This document shows positions 9,318-17,052 of a stretch of 64,000 bases of DNA, one piece after another (position 1 is the stretch's first letter; each line of letters opens with the position of its first letter). The position numbers and the translations under genes are program-made. Origin of the DNA: Streptococcus sp. SPS1 (GTDB lineage Bacteria; Bacillota; Bacilli; Lactobacillales; Streptococcaceae). Below the pieces are notes generated by a model that was not told where the DNA came from, did no database searches, and saw nothing but the letters and a program-made list of their open reading frames with translations. The DNA is taken from NCBI RefSeq assembly GCF_030439915.1, contig NZ_JAQFJG010000008.1, forward strand, positions 35,152 to 99,151. The letters are read 5' to 3'.

Positions 9318-9326
9318 TGGTATAAT
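9318..9326 (+). promoter_or_regulatory. Extended -10 promoter for the DUF1858 operon
   Basis: TGGTATAAT is a perfect extended -10 element about 42 bases before the DUF1858 start; the preceding terminator leaves no other promoter needed. No good -35 is visible. Confidence 0.7.
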
Positions 9327-9368
9327 ATAAGCAGTAAAATCATTTTAGAACATACAATGGAGGTCGTC

Positions 9369-9602
9369 ATGGACAATATCATCGATGTGTCAATTCCTGT
9401 TGCAGAAGTAGTGGACAAGCATCCAGAAGTCTTGGAAATTTTAGTGGAGTTGGGTTTTAAACCCCTTGCCAATCCCTTAATGCGCAACACAGTTGGTCGT
9501 AAGGTATCGCTCAAACAGGGTTCTAAGCTTGAAGGAACTCCTATGGACAAGATTGTCCGCACGCTGGAAGCAAACGGCTACGAAGTGATTGGGTTAGACT
9601 AA
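9369..9602 (+). CDS. DUF1858 domain protein
   Basis: A 77-aa protein with the DUF1858 pattern IIDVSIPVAEVVDKHPEVLE and LGFKPLANPLMRNTVGRKVS. Such domains are often encoded with, or fused to, hemerythrin-like or hybrid-cluster proteins. The ATG at 9369 follows GGAGG at a 5-base distance; an upstream ATG at 9357 overlaps the ribosome site and is less likely. Its stop overlaps the next ATG, so it is coupled to the hemerythrin/PAS gene. Confidence 0.87.
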   Translation: MDNIIDVSIPVAEVVDKHPEVLEILVELGFKPLANPLMRNTVGRKVSLKQGSKLEGTPMDKIVRTLEANGYEVIGLD

Positions 9603-10936
9603 TGGCAGATGAACGGATTCATGTCCTGCGGGATATTTTGTTAGAATTGCACAATGGCGCCTCTCCTGAGTCGGTTCAGGAGCGTTTTGATGCGACCTTT
9701 ACAGGTGTTTCAGCCATCGAGATTTCCCTCATGGAGCACGAGCTGATGAACTCAGACTCGGGCGTCACTTTTGAAGATGTCATGGAACTCTGTGATGTCC
9801 ATGCCAATCTTTTTAAAAATGCTGTTAAGGATGTCGAAGTTGCAGATACCGAGCATCCCGGCCACCCAGTTCGGGTCTTTAAGGAAGAAAATCTGGCTCT
9901 CCGTGCTGCCTTGATTCGTATTCGGAGATTGATAGATACCTATGAGTCTATGGAAGATGAGGAAATGCTGGCGGAGATGCGCAAGGGTTTGGTCCGTCAG
10001 ATGGGACTTGTGGGGCAATTTGACATCCACTACCAGCGTAAGGAAGAGCTCTTCTTCCCCATCATGGAGCGCTATGGTCACGATTCACCTCCTAAGGTCA
10101 TGTGGGGAGTGGATGATCAGATCAGGGAACTCTTTCAAACAGCTTTAGCGACAGCCAAGTCACTACCAGAAGTGTCAATTAGAAGCGTAAAGGAAGCTTT
10201 TGAAGCCTTTGCGACAGAGTTTGAAAGTATGATTTTCAAGGAAGAGTCCATCCTTCTCATGATTCTCCTCGAGTCCTTTACTCAGGATGACTGGCTTCAG
10301 ATTGCGGAGGAGAGCGATACCTATGGCTATGCTATCATCCGTCCGTCTGAGAAATGGGTGCCAGAACGCCAGAGTTTTGTCGAGGAAAAGACTGCAGAGG
10401 AGCCTGTACAGCTAGATATGGCAGAAGGTCAAGTTCAACAAGTTATCGATACGCCAGAAGGACAGTTTACCATTACCTTTACCCCTAAGGAAAAGGAAGC
10501 AGTGCTGGACCGCCATAGTCAACAGGCTTTTGGGAATGGCTATCTTTCAGTCGAGCAGGCCAATCTCATCCTCAATCACCTCCCTATGGAGATTACCTTT
10601 GTCAATAAAGACGATATTTTCCAGTATTACAATGACAATACGCCGGCTGACGAGATGATTTTCAAACGGACGCCGTCCCAAGTCGGGCGTAATGTTGAAC
10701 TTTGCCATCCGCCTAAGTACTTGGACAAGGTCAAGACTATCATGAAGGGGCTTCGTGAAGGTACTAAGGATAAGTATGAAATGTGGTTCAAGTCTGAGTC
10801 GAGAGGTAAGTTTGTCCACATCACCTACGCAGCAGTGCACGATGAAGAGGGAGAATTCCAAGGTGTGTTGGAGTATGTTCAGGATATTCAGCCCTACCGT
10901 GAGATTGACACGGACTATTTCCGTGGATTAGAATAA
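9602..10936 (+). CDS. DUF438 / hemerythrin-like / PAS domain protein
   Basis: A 444-aa cytoplasmic protein with three parts: an N-terminal DUF438 domain (about 1-75), a hemerythrin-type HHE domain (about 80-230; HANLFK, HPGHPV, HYQRKEELFFP and FKEESILL carry candidate iron ligands), and a C-terminal PAS domain (about 310-435; PMEITFVNKDDIFQYYND, VGRNVELCHPP). This architecture suggests an iron- or redox-based sensor of oxygen or nitric oxide. No output domain is seen. It is translationally coupled to the DUF1858 gene, and a DUF1912 gene follows after 9 bases. Confidence 0.88.
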   Translation: MADERIHVLRDILLELHNGASPESVQERFDATFTGVSAIEISLMEHELMNSDSGVTFEDVMELCDVHANLFKNAVKDVEVADTEHPGHPVRVFKEENLALRAALIRIRRLIDTYESMEDEEMLAEMRKGLVRQMGLVGQFDIHYQRKEELFFPIMERYGHDSPPKVMWGVDDQIRELFQTALATAKSLPEVSIRSVKEAFEAFATEFESMIFKEESILLMILLESFTQDDWLQIAEESDTYGYAIIRPSEKWVPERQSFVEEKTAEEPVQLDMAEGQVQQVIDTPEGQFTITFTPKEKEAVLDRHSQQAFGNGYLSVEQANLILNHLPMEITFVNKDDIFQYYNDNTPADEMIFKRTPSQVGRNVELCHPPKYLDKVKTIMKGLREGTKDKYEMWFKSESRGKFVHITYAAVHDEEGEFQGVLEYVQDIQPYREIDTDYFRGLE

Positions 10937-10945
10937 GGAGAAAAA

Positions 10946-11200
10946 ATGAGTTACGAACAAGAATTTATGAAGGAATTTGAAGCTTGGGTCAATACCCAGA
11001 TTATGATCAACGACATGGCGCATAAGGAAAGCCAAAAAGTCTACGAAGAAGACCAAGACGAACGTGCCAAAGATGCCATGATTCGCTACGAAAGCCGCTT
11101 GGATGCTTATCAGTTCTTGCTTGGTAAGTTTGAAAACTTCAAGGCAGGTAAGGGATTCCATGATTTACCAGAGGGATTGTTTGGTGAGCGGAATTATTAA
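10946..11200 (+). CDS. DUF1912 family protein
   Basis: An 84-aa, charged, mainly helical protein (MSYEQEFMKEFEAWVNTQIM, then DERAKDAMIRYESRLDAYQF) matching the streptococcal DUF1912 family. Function is unknown. AAGGAG precedes the ATG and the gene ends the DUF1858/hemerythrin operon. Confidence 0.85.
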   Translation: MSYEQEFMKEFEAWVNTQIMINDMAHKESQKVYEEDQDERAKDAMIRYESRLDAYQFLLGKFENFKAGKGFHDLPEGLFGERNY

Positions 11201-11255
11201 ATGAGATAGATTCTTGATTTTTTACTAAAATCTTGATAGAATATTTATATTAAAT

Positions 11256-11278
11256 CCTTGTCAGAACAGGGGTTTTTT
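11256..11278 (+). terminator. Terminator after the DUF1912 gene
   Basis: A short stem CCTTGT/ACAGGG with a small loop is followed by TTTTTT. It ends just before the next ribosome site, so it terminates the upstream operon. Confidence 0.6.
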
Positions 11279-11295
11279 ATTGAAAGGATTTTATC

Positions 11296-11691
11296 ATGTC
11301 AAAGAAACTCAATCGTAAAAAACAATTACGAAATAGCCTCCGTCGTGCAGGTGCCTTTTCAAGTACTGTGACTAAGGTTGTAGAAGAGACAAAAAAAGTC
11401 GTGAAACGTGCAGAACAGTCAGCAAGCCAAGCTGGTAAGGCTGTTTCTAAAAAAGTTGAACAAGCAGTCGAAGCTACCAAAGAACAAGCTCAAAAAGTAG
11501 CCAATTCTGTAGAAGATTTTGCAGCAAACTTGGGTGGACTTCCACTTGACCGTGCCAAAACTTTCTATGATGAAGGAATTAAGTCTGCTTCAGATTTCAA
11601 AAACTGGACTGAAAAAGAACTCCTTGCCTTGAAAGGAATCGGCCCAGCTACCATCAAGAAATTGAAGGAAAATGGCATCAAGTTCAAGTAA
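11296..11691 (+). CDS. Helix-hairpin-helix protein with basic coiled-coil N-terminus
   Basis: A 131-aa protein. Residues 1-75 are Lys/Ala/Glu-rich and predicted to be a long helix with histone-H1-like character (KKVVKRAEQSASQAGKAVSK). The C-terminal 50 residues hold a helix-hairpin-helix motif (LALKGIGPATIKKLKENGI) that binds DNA non-specifically. It is monocistronic, between a terminator and the T-box. It may be a nucleoid-associated or DNA-repair accessory protein; I know no characterised orthologue. Confidence 0.8.
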   Translation: MSKKLNRKKQLRNSLRRAGAFSSTVTKVVEETKKVVKRAEQSASQAGKAVSKKVEQAVEATKEQAQKVANSVEDFAANLGGLPLDRAKTFYDEGIKSASDFKNWTEKELLALKGIGPATIKKLKENGIKFK

Positions 11692-11704
11692 TTTTTCTTG
11701 TTCC

Positions 11705-11926
11705 TTGCATTTCCGAAAAAATCTTGCTACAATAGAGCCATTAGAGGTGTTTTGAATCCCACATTTTACAGAAAGTGGCGGAGCTGAGAAGTCCACAAAT
11801 GTGTCAAAACTGGTTGCTAATGGATGAAAATGAAATAAACAAAGTTGCGGGCAACTGCCCGAAATTGGGTGGTACCGCGGATAAGTACATTCGTCCCTGT
11901 CATGTAGATGGCAGGGGCGATTTTTT
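11705..11926 (+). promoter_or_regulatory. Valine-type T-box riboswitch with its promoter
   Basis: A promoter TTGCAT (11705-11710), a 17-base spacer and extended -10 TGCTACAAT (ending 11733) precede a T-box leader. Stem I is closed by GTTTTGA (about 11748) pairing with TCAAAAC (11804-11810). The specifier position reads GTC at 11803-11805, a valine codon. The conserved T-box TGGTACCGCG is at 11870-11879. The terminator stem CGTCCCTG/CAGGGGCG with a T run spans 11892-11926. Uncharged tRNA-Val should favour read-through into the downstream genes, including valS. Confidence 0.9.
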
Positions 11927-11946
11927 GTAGAAAGCGAGGTATAAGG

Positions 11947-12528
11947 ATGACAAGAACTGAACTGCCAGAACGATTAGAAACAGAACGTCTCGTTTTACGA
12001 GTCCGTACAGTGGCGGATGCTGAGGATATCTTTGATTATGCTAGTCGTCCAGAAGTTTCTTACCCAGCAGGTTTTCCACCTGTCAAGACCTTGGAAGATG
12101 AGATTTATTATCTGGAGCATATCCTTCCTGAGCGTAATGAAAAGGAAAATCTCCCAGCTGGCTATGGAATTGTCGTCAAAGGAACTGATAAAGTCATTGG
12201 CTCTGTTGACTTCAATCACCGACACGAAGATGATGTGTTGGAACTCGGCTACACCTTGCACCCAGACTATTGGGGTCGAGGCTATGTACCAGAAGCAGCG
12301 CTTGCCTTGATTGACTTAGCCTTTAAAGATTTGGGCCTTCACAAGATTGAACTAACTTGCTTTGACTATAATGTCCAAAGTCAACGAGTCGCAGAAAAAC
12401 TTGGATTTACCCTCGAAGCTCGCATAAGAGACCGTAAAGATATTCAAGGAAACCGCTGTGACAGCCTGATATATGGCTTGTTGAGGAGTGAGTGGGAGGC
12501 TCAATGGAACTTAGAAGTATGTGTCTGA
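11947..12528 (+). CDS. GNAT acetyltransferase, RimJ/RimL type
   Basis: A 193-aa acetyltransferase of the GNAT superfamily. It has the RimJ/RimL-like start (ERLETERLVLRV), the acetyl-CoA motif region YWGRGYVPEAALALIDLAF, and the C-terminal KIELTCFDYNVQSQRVAEKL signature. The ATG at 11947 is used, since the frame extended upstream would run into the T-box terminator. Likely substrates are protein N-termini or small amines; none can be assigned. It is the first gene behind the valine T-box and so probably shares control with valS. Confidence 0.88.
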   Translation: MTRTELPERLETERLVLRVRTVADAEDIFDYASRPEVSYPAGFPPVKTLEDEIYYLEHILPERNEKENLPAGYGIVVKGTDKVIGSVDFNHRHEDDVLELGYTLHPDYWGRGYVPEAALALIDLAFKDLGLHKIELTCFDYNVQSQRVAEKLGFTLEARIRDRKDIQGNRCDSLIYGLLRSEWEAQWNLEVCV

Positions 12529-12568
12529 TTTTAATCAGCAGTTTAGGAAGATTATGGAGGATAGTTAA

Positions 12569-13276
12569 ATGGATATTTGGAAGCTGATTAGTGAATTGTA
12601 TGACTCTGATAAGGTTGCCTTTATAGCGCTGGTAATTTCATTAATTACAGGATTTTTTACATTTTTTTCAAATCGTAAAAAGCAAAAAGATGATGATAAG
12701 AGGCAAAAAGCACAGAATGCTTTTAATAAAGAAGCGCAAGAGAAATTAAGTGATTTTCAGGATTTTCAAAAGAGTTTTTCAGAATATCAACAGATAACGA
12801 ATGAATTACAATTTAGTATTGAAAATCAATCCAATTTGAAACCATATTTCCATATTAACAGAACTAAATCATGCATAGAATATGATTCAAATAAGAAATT
12901 ATATGTGAAGTTGTACTTAACGAATGTTGGTAGAGGAACAGCGACCAATATAATGACTAGGGAGATGAGAAATGATTCAAATGGGAATACAATTTTTTTC
13001 GATCAAGTACCATCGTTAGGAAAAGTAACTCATGGATTTCATAATTATTTTAGTGAGAACTTTGCAATACCAAATGAATCAATTAATTTAGAAATTTGTG
13101 AATTAGCAAATAACCAAAAACAGATTTATTTTATAGAATTCAAAATTAAATTCAGTGATGTCATTGGTAGAGAGTATGAGCAACAATTTAGATTTGCTTA
13201 TGATAATTATTTGGTTAGGGGAATTAATCAAAACTCCACTTCATATCCACCGAAATTAATTAAAGATATTAACTAG
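12569..13276 (+). CDS. Hypothetical membrane-anchored protein between GNAT and valS
   Basis: A 235-aa protein with one N-terminal membrane helix (about residues 17-34, [18 protein letters not shown]), a Lys/Asp-rich coiled-coil linker (about 36-80), and a soluble C-terminal part with beta-rich segments ([23 protein letters not shown]) that looks like an immunoglobulin-like domain. Base composition is distinctly more AT-rich than valS and the GNAT gene, which suggests acquisition. GGAGG precedes the ATG, and the ribosome site of valS lies 6 bases after its stop. No family is recognised. Confidence 0.72.
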   Translation: MDIWKLISELYDSDKVAFIALVISLITGFFTFFSNRKKQKDDDKRQKAQNAFNKEAQEKLSDFQDFQKSFSEYQQITNELQFSIENQSNLKPYFHINRTKSCIEYDSNKKLYVKLYLTNVGRGTATNIMTREMRNDSNGNTIFFDQVPSLGKVTHGFHNYFSENFAIPNESINLEICELANNQKQIYFIEFKIKFSDVIGREYEQQFRFAYDNYLVRGINQNSTSYPPKLIKDIN

Positions 13277-13289
13277 AAAGGACAAACAC

Positions 13290-15941
13290 ATGTCTAAAGA
13301 ACTTTCACCTAAATACAATCCAGCCGAGGTTGAGGCTGGTCGTTACCAAAAATGGCTTGATGCGGACGTTTTCAAGCCTTCAGGCGATCAAAAGGCTAAG
13401 CCTTATTCAATCGTCATTCCGCCACCAAACGTAACTGGGAAACTTCACCTTGGTCACGCTTGGGATACGACTCTTCAGGATATCATCATCCGTCAAAAAC
13501 GCATGCAAGGCTTTGATACCCTTTGGCTTCCAGGGATGGACCATGCTGGGATTGCCACTCAAGCTAAGGTTGAGGAGCGTTTGCGTGGTGAGGGCATTAG
13601 CCGTTATGACCTGGGTCGTGAATCTTTCTTGACGAAGGTCTGGGAATGGAAAGACGAATATGCCACTACTATCAAGGAACAATGGGGCAAGATGGGGCTC
13701 TCTGTAGACTACTCACGCGAGCGTTTCACTCTTGATGAAGGCTTGTCAAAAGCTGTTCGTAAGGTCTTTGTGGACCTTTACAAGAAAGGCTGGATCTACC
13801 GTGGTGAATTTATTATCAACTGGGACCCAGCTGCTCGCACTGCCCTTTCTGATATCGAAGTTATCCATAAGGATGTGGAAGGTGCCTTCTACCACATGAA
13901 TTATATGCTGGAAGACGGTTCACACGCCCTTGAAGTTGCGACAACTCGTCCTGAGACCATGTTTGGGGACGTTGCGGTTGCGGTCAATCCAGAAGACCCA
14001 CGCTACAAGGACTTGATTGGAAAAAACGTCATTCTTCCAATCGCTAATAAACTCATCCCAATCGTTGGGGATGAGCATGCTGATCCTGAGTTTGGTACTG
14101 GTGTCGTGAAAATCACGCCTGCCCACGATCCAAACGACTTCTTGGTTGGTCAACGTCACAACTTGCCGCAAGTCAACGTCATGAACGACGACGGAACTAT
14201 GAATGAGCTTGCCTTCGAGTTTGCAGGTATGGACCGTTTTGAAGCCCGCAAAGCGGTTGTCAAGAAACTGGAAGAAATTGGTGTCCTCGTCAAAATCGAA
14301 AAACGTGTCCACAGTGTTGGTCACTCAGAACGTACAGGTGTAGTGGTTGAGCCACGCTTGTCTACTCAATGGTTCGTCAAGATGGACCAATTGGCTAAAA
14401 ATGCTATTGCTACCCAAGACACAGAGGACAAGGTTGAATTCTACCCACCTCGTTTCAACGATACCTTCCTCCAATGGATGGAAAATGTTCACGACTGGGT
14501 TATCTCTCGTCAGCTCTGGTGGGGTCACCAAATCCCTGCTTGGTACAATGCTGAGGGTGAAATGTATGTCGGTGAAGAAGCTCCAGAAGGTGACGGATGG
14601 ACTCAGGACGAAGACGTCTTGGATACATGGTTCAGTTCTGCCCTTTGGCCATTCTCAACCATGGGCTGGCCTGATGTCGATTCAGAAGACTTCAAACGTT
14701 ACTTCCCAACTTCAACCTTGGTAACAGGTTACGACATCATCTTCTTCTGGGTATCTCGTATGATCTTCCAATCCTTGGAATTTACTGGTCGTCAGCCATT
14801 CCAAAACGTGCTTATCCACGGTCTCATCCGTGACGAGCAAGGGCGCAAGATGTCTAAATCTCTCGGAAATGGGATTGACCCAATGGATGTCATCGAGAAA
14901 TACGGTGCCGATGCCCTTCGCTGGTTCCTTTCAAACGGTTCTGCACCAGGTCAAGACGTGCGTTTCTCTTATGAGAAAATGGATGCTTCATGGAACTTCA
15001 TTAACAAGATCTGGAACATCTCTCGCTACATCCTCATGAACAATGAAGGGTTGACCCTTGAGCAAGCAACTACCAATGTGGAAAAAGTTGTCAACAAGGA
15101 AGCTGGAAATGTTACAGACTGCTGGATTCTCCACAACCTCAATGAAACCATCGGAAAAGCTACTGCTAACTTTGACAAGTTTGAATTTGGTGTGGCTGGC
15201 CACATCCTCTACAACTTTATCTGGGATGAATTTGCGGACTGGTACGTTGAGTTGACTAAGGAAGTCCTTTATAGCGACAATGAAGAAGAGAAAGTCATCA
15301 CACGCTCTGTTCTCCTTTACACTCTGGACAAGATCCTTCGTCTCCTCCACCCAATCATGCCATTCGTGACAGAGGAAATCTTTGGCCAAATCTCAGAAGG
15401 TTCTATCGTTACAGCAGCATACCCAACTGTCAACCCAGCCTTTGAAGACCTTGTTGCCCACACTGGTGTGGAAAGTCTCAAAGACTTGATTCGTGCTGTT
15501 CGTAATGCGCGTGCAGAAGTAAATGTTACTCCAAGCAAGCCTATCACCATCCTTGTTAAGACCAGCGATAGCGACTTGGAAGCCTTCTTTAACAGCAATG
15601 TCAACTACATCAAACGCTTCACAAATCCTGAACACTTGGAAATCGCATCAACCATCCCTGCACCTGAACTCGCAATGTCAAGCGTCATCACAGGAGCAGA
15701 AATCTACTTGCCACTCGCAGACCTCCTCAATGTCGAAGAAGAACTCGCTCGTCTCGACAAGGAACTAGCTAAATGGCAAAAAGAACTGGACATGGTCGGT
15801 AAGAAGCTCTCTAACGAACGCTTCGTAGCCAATGCCAAACCAGAAGTCGTCCAAAAAGAACGCGACAAACAAGCCGACTACCAAGCTAAATACGACGCGA
15901 CCGTCGCACGTATTGATGAGATGAAGAAACTCGTTAAATAA
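13290..15941 (+). CDS. valS: Valyl-tRNA synthetase
   Basis: An 883-aa class Ia synthetase that charges tRNA-Val in the cytoplasm. It has the HIGH-type motif HLGH at 53-56 and KMSKS at 520-524, with the CP1 editing domain between them ([17 protein letters not shown]). The anticodon-binding domain and a C-terminal coiled coil (from about residue 815, [15 protein letters not shown]) follow. Length is normal for the family. It probably belongs to the transcript that starts at the valine T-box, two genes upstream. Confidence 0.98.
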   Translation: MSKELSPKYNPAEVEAGRYQKWLDADVFKPSGDQKAKPYSIVIPPPNVTGKLHLGHAWDTTLQDIIIRQKRMQGFDTLWLPGMDHAGIATQAKVEERLRGEGISRYDLGRESFLTKVWEWKDEYATTIKEQWGKMGLSVDYSRERFTLDEGLSKAVRKVFVDLYKKGWIYRGEFIINWDPAARTALSDIEVIHKDVEGAFYHMNYMLEDGSHALEVATTRPETMFGDVAVAVNPEDPRYKDLIGKNVILPIANKLIPIVGDEHADPEFGTGVVKITPAHDPNDFLVGQRHNLPQVNVMNDDGTMNELAFEFAGMDRFEARKAVVKKLEEIGVLVKIEKRVHSVGHSERTGVVVEPRLSTQWFVKMDQLAKNAIATQDTEDKVEFYPPRFNDTFLQWMENVHDWVISRQLWWGHQIPAWYNAEGEMYVGEEAPEGDGWTQDEDVLDTWFSSALWPFSTMGWPDVDSEDFKRYFPTSTLVTGYDIIFFWVSRMIFQSLEFTGRQPFQNVLIHGLIRDEQGRKMSKSLGNGIDPMDVIEKYGADALRWFLSNGSAPGQDVRFSYEKMDASWNFINKIWNISRYILMNNEGLTLEQATTNVEKVVNKEAGNVTDCWILHNLNETIGKATANFDKFEFGVAGHILYNFIWDEFADWYVELTKEVLYSDNEEEKVITRSVLLYTLDKILRLLHPIMPFVTEEIFGQISEGSIVTAAYPTVNPAFEDLVAHTGVESLKDLIRAVRNARAEVNVTPSKPITILVKTSDSDLEAFFNSNVNYIKRFTNPEHLEIASTIPAPELAMSSVITGAEIYLPLADLLNVEEELARLDKELAKWQKELDMVGKKLSNERFVANAKPEVVQKERDKQADYQAKYDATVARIDEMKKLVK

Positions 15942-15947
15942 ACACAG

Positions 15948-15975
15948 AAACACGGTGATGAGCCGTGTTTTTTTT
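15948..15975 (+). terminator. Rho-independent terminator after valS
   Basis: An 8-bp stem AAACACGG/CCGTGTTT with a 7-base loop is followed by a T run. An extended -10 (TGGTATAAT, 15976-15984) starts directly after it and should serve the next gene. Confidence 0.9.
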
Positions 15976-16012
15976 GGTATAATGAAGTCACTATCTATTG
16001 ATGGAGAAAGTG

Positions 16013-16768
16013 ATGTCTAAGCACCCGCATTATGAATTGTTAAATCTAATTGGTTACGGTCTTGCAAAGTTTGACAAGCTTTTTATAAAAGAATTTCAAT
16101 GTTCTAGTAAGTCGGAGTTTTATCGCTATGTGGTTTCTCTGGGAATTGCTGAAACAACTGGAGTTGTAAAGAATAGAATGGATTTATTTGATCCTTATTT
16201 TGACAATAATCGAAAAGGTTGGTGGCAGAAAGCTGAAGTTTACCGTTTTCGTAAAGATTTAATTGATATGATGTTTGGAAATGAAGATGTTCAGAGTTAT
16301 GCTGAAATCGTTAAAATGTTACTTGCCAGTGAAGGAAAGCGGACAGGCATTACTACCCTTGAAAAACCAATCATTCGAACCAAATTCAAACGTCTACAGG
16401 AAACGGGAATGGAGGCAGAGAATTATTTTATCCTTCATTTTGATAAAGAAGAAAAATTCCAAGGTGGACAGTTAACCGATGCCCGTCTTTATGGTGATGG
16501 ATATGATTTCCAAGTAGATGTTCAAGAGCATTCTTACCTTGCCGAAGTAAAAGGTATCCGAAAATCTAAGGGGCGTGTGCGTTTGACTGCGAAAGAATTC
16601 GAAAAAGCCAAAGAGTTTCAATCGGATTTTATTTTATCCTTGGTCACAAACCTAGATGATATTCCAAAGTTAGTATTAGTTGATAATCCTTTAAAACATT
16701 TTGAGTTTAAAAAGAATATTATCAAAAATGAAATTATTGAATACAGAAGCTTAGAAGATTTGTATTAG
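16013..16768 (+). CDS. DUF3883 nuclease-like protein
   Basis: A 251-aa protein. The C-terminal half matches DUF3883, a restriction-endonuclease-like fold: GYDFQVDV followed by YLAEVKGIRKSKGRVRLTAK carries the D...EVK pattern of PD-(D/E)XK enzymes. The ATG at 16013 is chosen because GGAG at 16003-16006 is at the right distance. A TGGTATAAT promoter (15976-15984) lies directly behind the valS terminator. DUF3883 proteins are frequent in defence islands. The next large gene is a primase-helicase of a conflict-system type, which makes a defence role plausible but unproven. Confidence 0.75.
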   Translation: MSKHPHYELLNLIGYGLAKFDKLFIKEFQCSSKSEFYRYVVSLGIAETTGVVKNRMDLFDPYFDNNRKGWWQKAEVYRFRKDLIDMMFGNEDVQSYAEIVKMLLASEGKRTGITTLEKPIIRTKFKRLQETGMEAENYFILHFDKEEKFQGGQLTDARLYGDGYDFQVDVQEHSYLAEVKGIRKSKGRVRLTAKEFEKAKEFQSDFILSLVTNLDDIPKLVLVDNPLKHFEFKKNIIKNEIIEYRSLEDLY

Positions 16769-16788
16769 TTCCCCCTTAATTTTACTAG

Positions 16789-16950
16789 TTGAAGAAGATA
16801 GAAACCTTGACAGGTCAACGACTCAATGAACTGGAAATCAACGGTATTCGTTTAACCAAGTTTAAAAATGGGGAAATCGGTATTGAATTTATCTGGATTG
16901 ATACCGAAAATCCCCCAAGCGATGCCATCGGATGGGCAGCAAAGAAATAA
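16789..16950 (+). pseudogene. Short open frame, probable gene remnant (53 codons)
   Basis: A 53-codon frame with a possible TTG start at 16789 and a TAA at 16948-16950. The peptide (NELEINGIRLTKFKNGEIGI, ending IGWAAKK) has a protein-like composition, but no ribosome site precedes it and no start is convincing. It lies between the DUF3883 gene and the primase-helicase. It may be the C-terminal end of a lost gene. I do not recognise a family. Confidence 0.35.
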
Positions 16951-17052
16951 AAGTTTTCAAAGCTATTGTAACAAATAAGGGATTTTATTTTCGTGTACAA
17001 TTTCAGCCATTCTTGTTATAATCAGCCTATAGGAATCAAGGAGGTGATTGTT

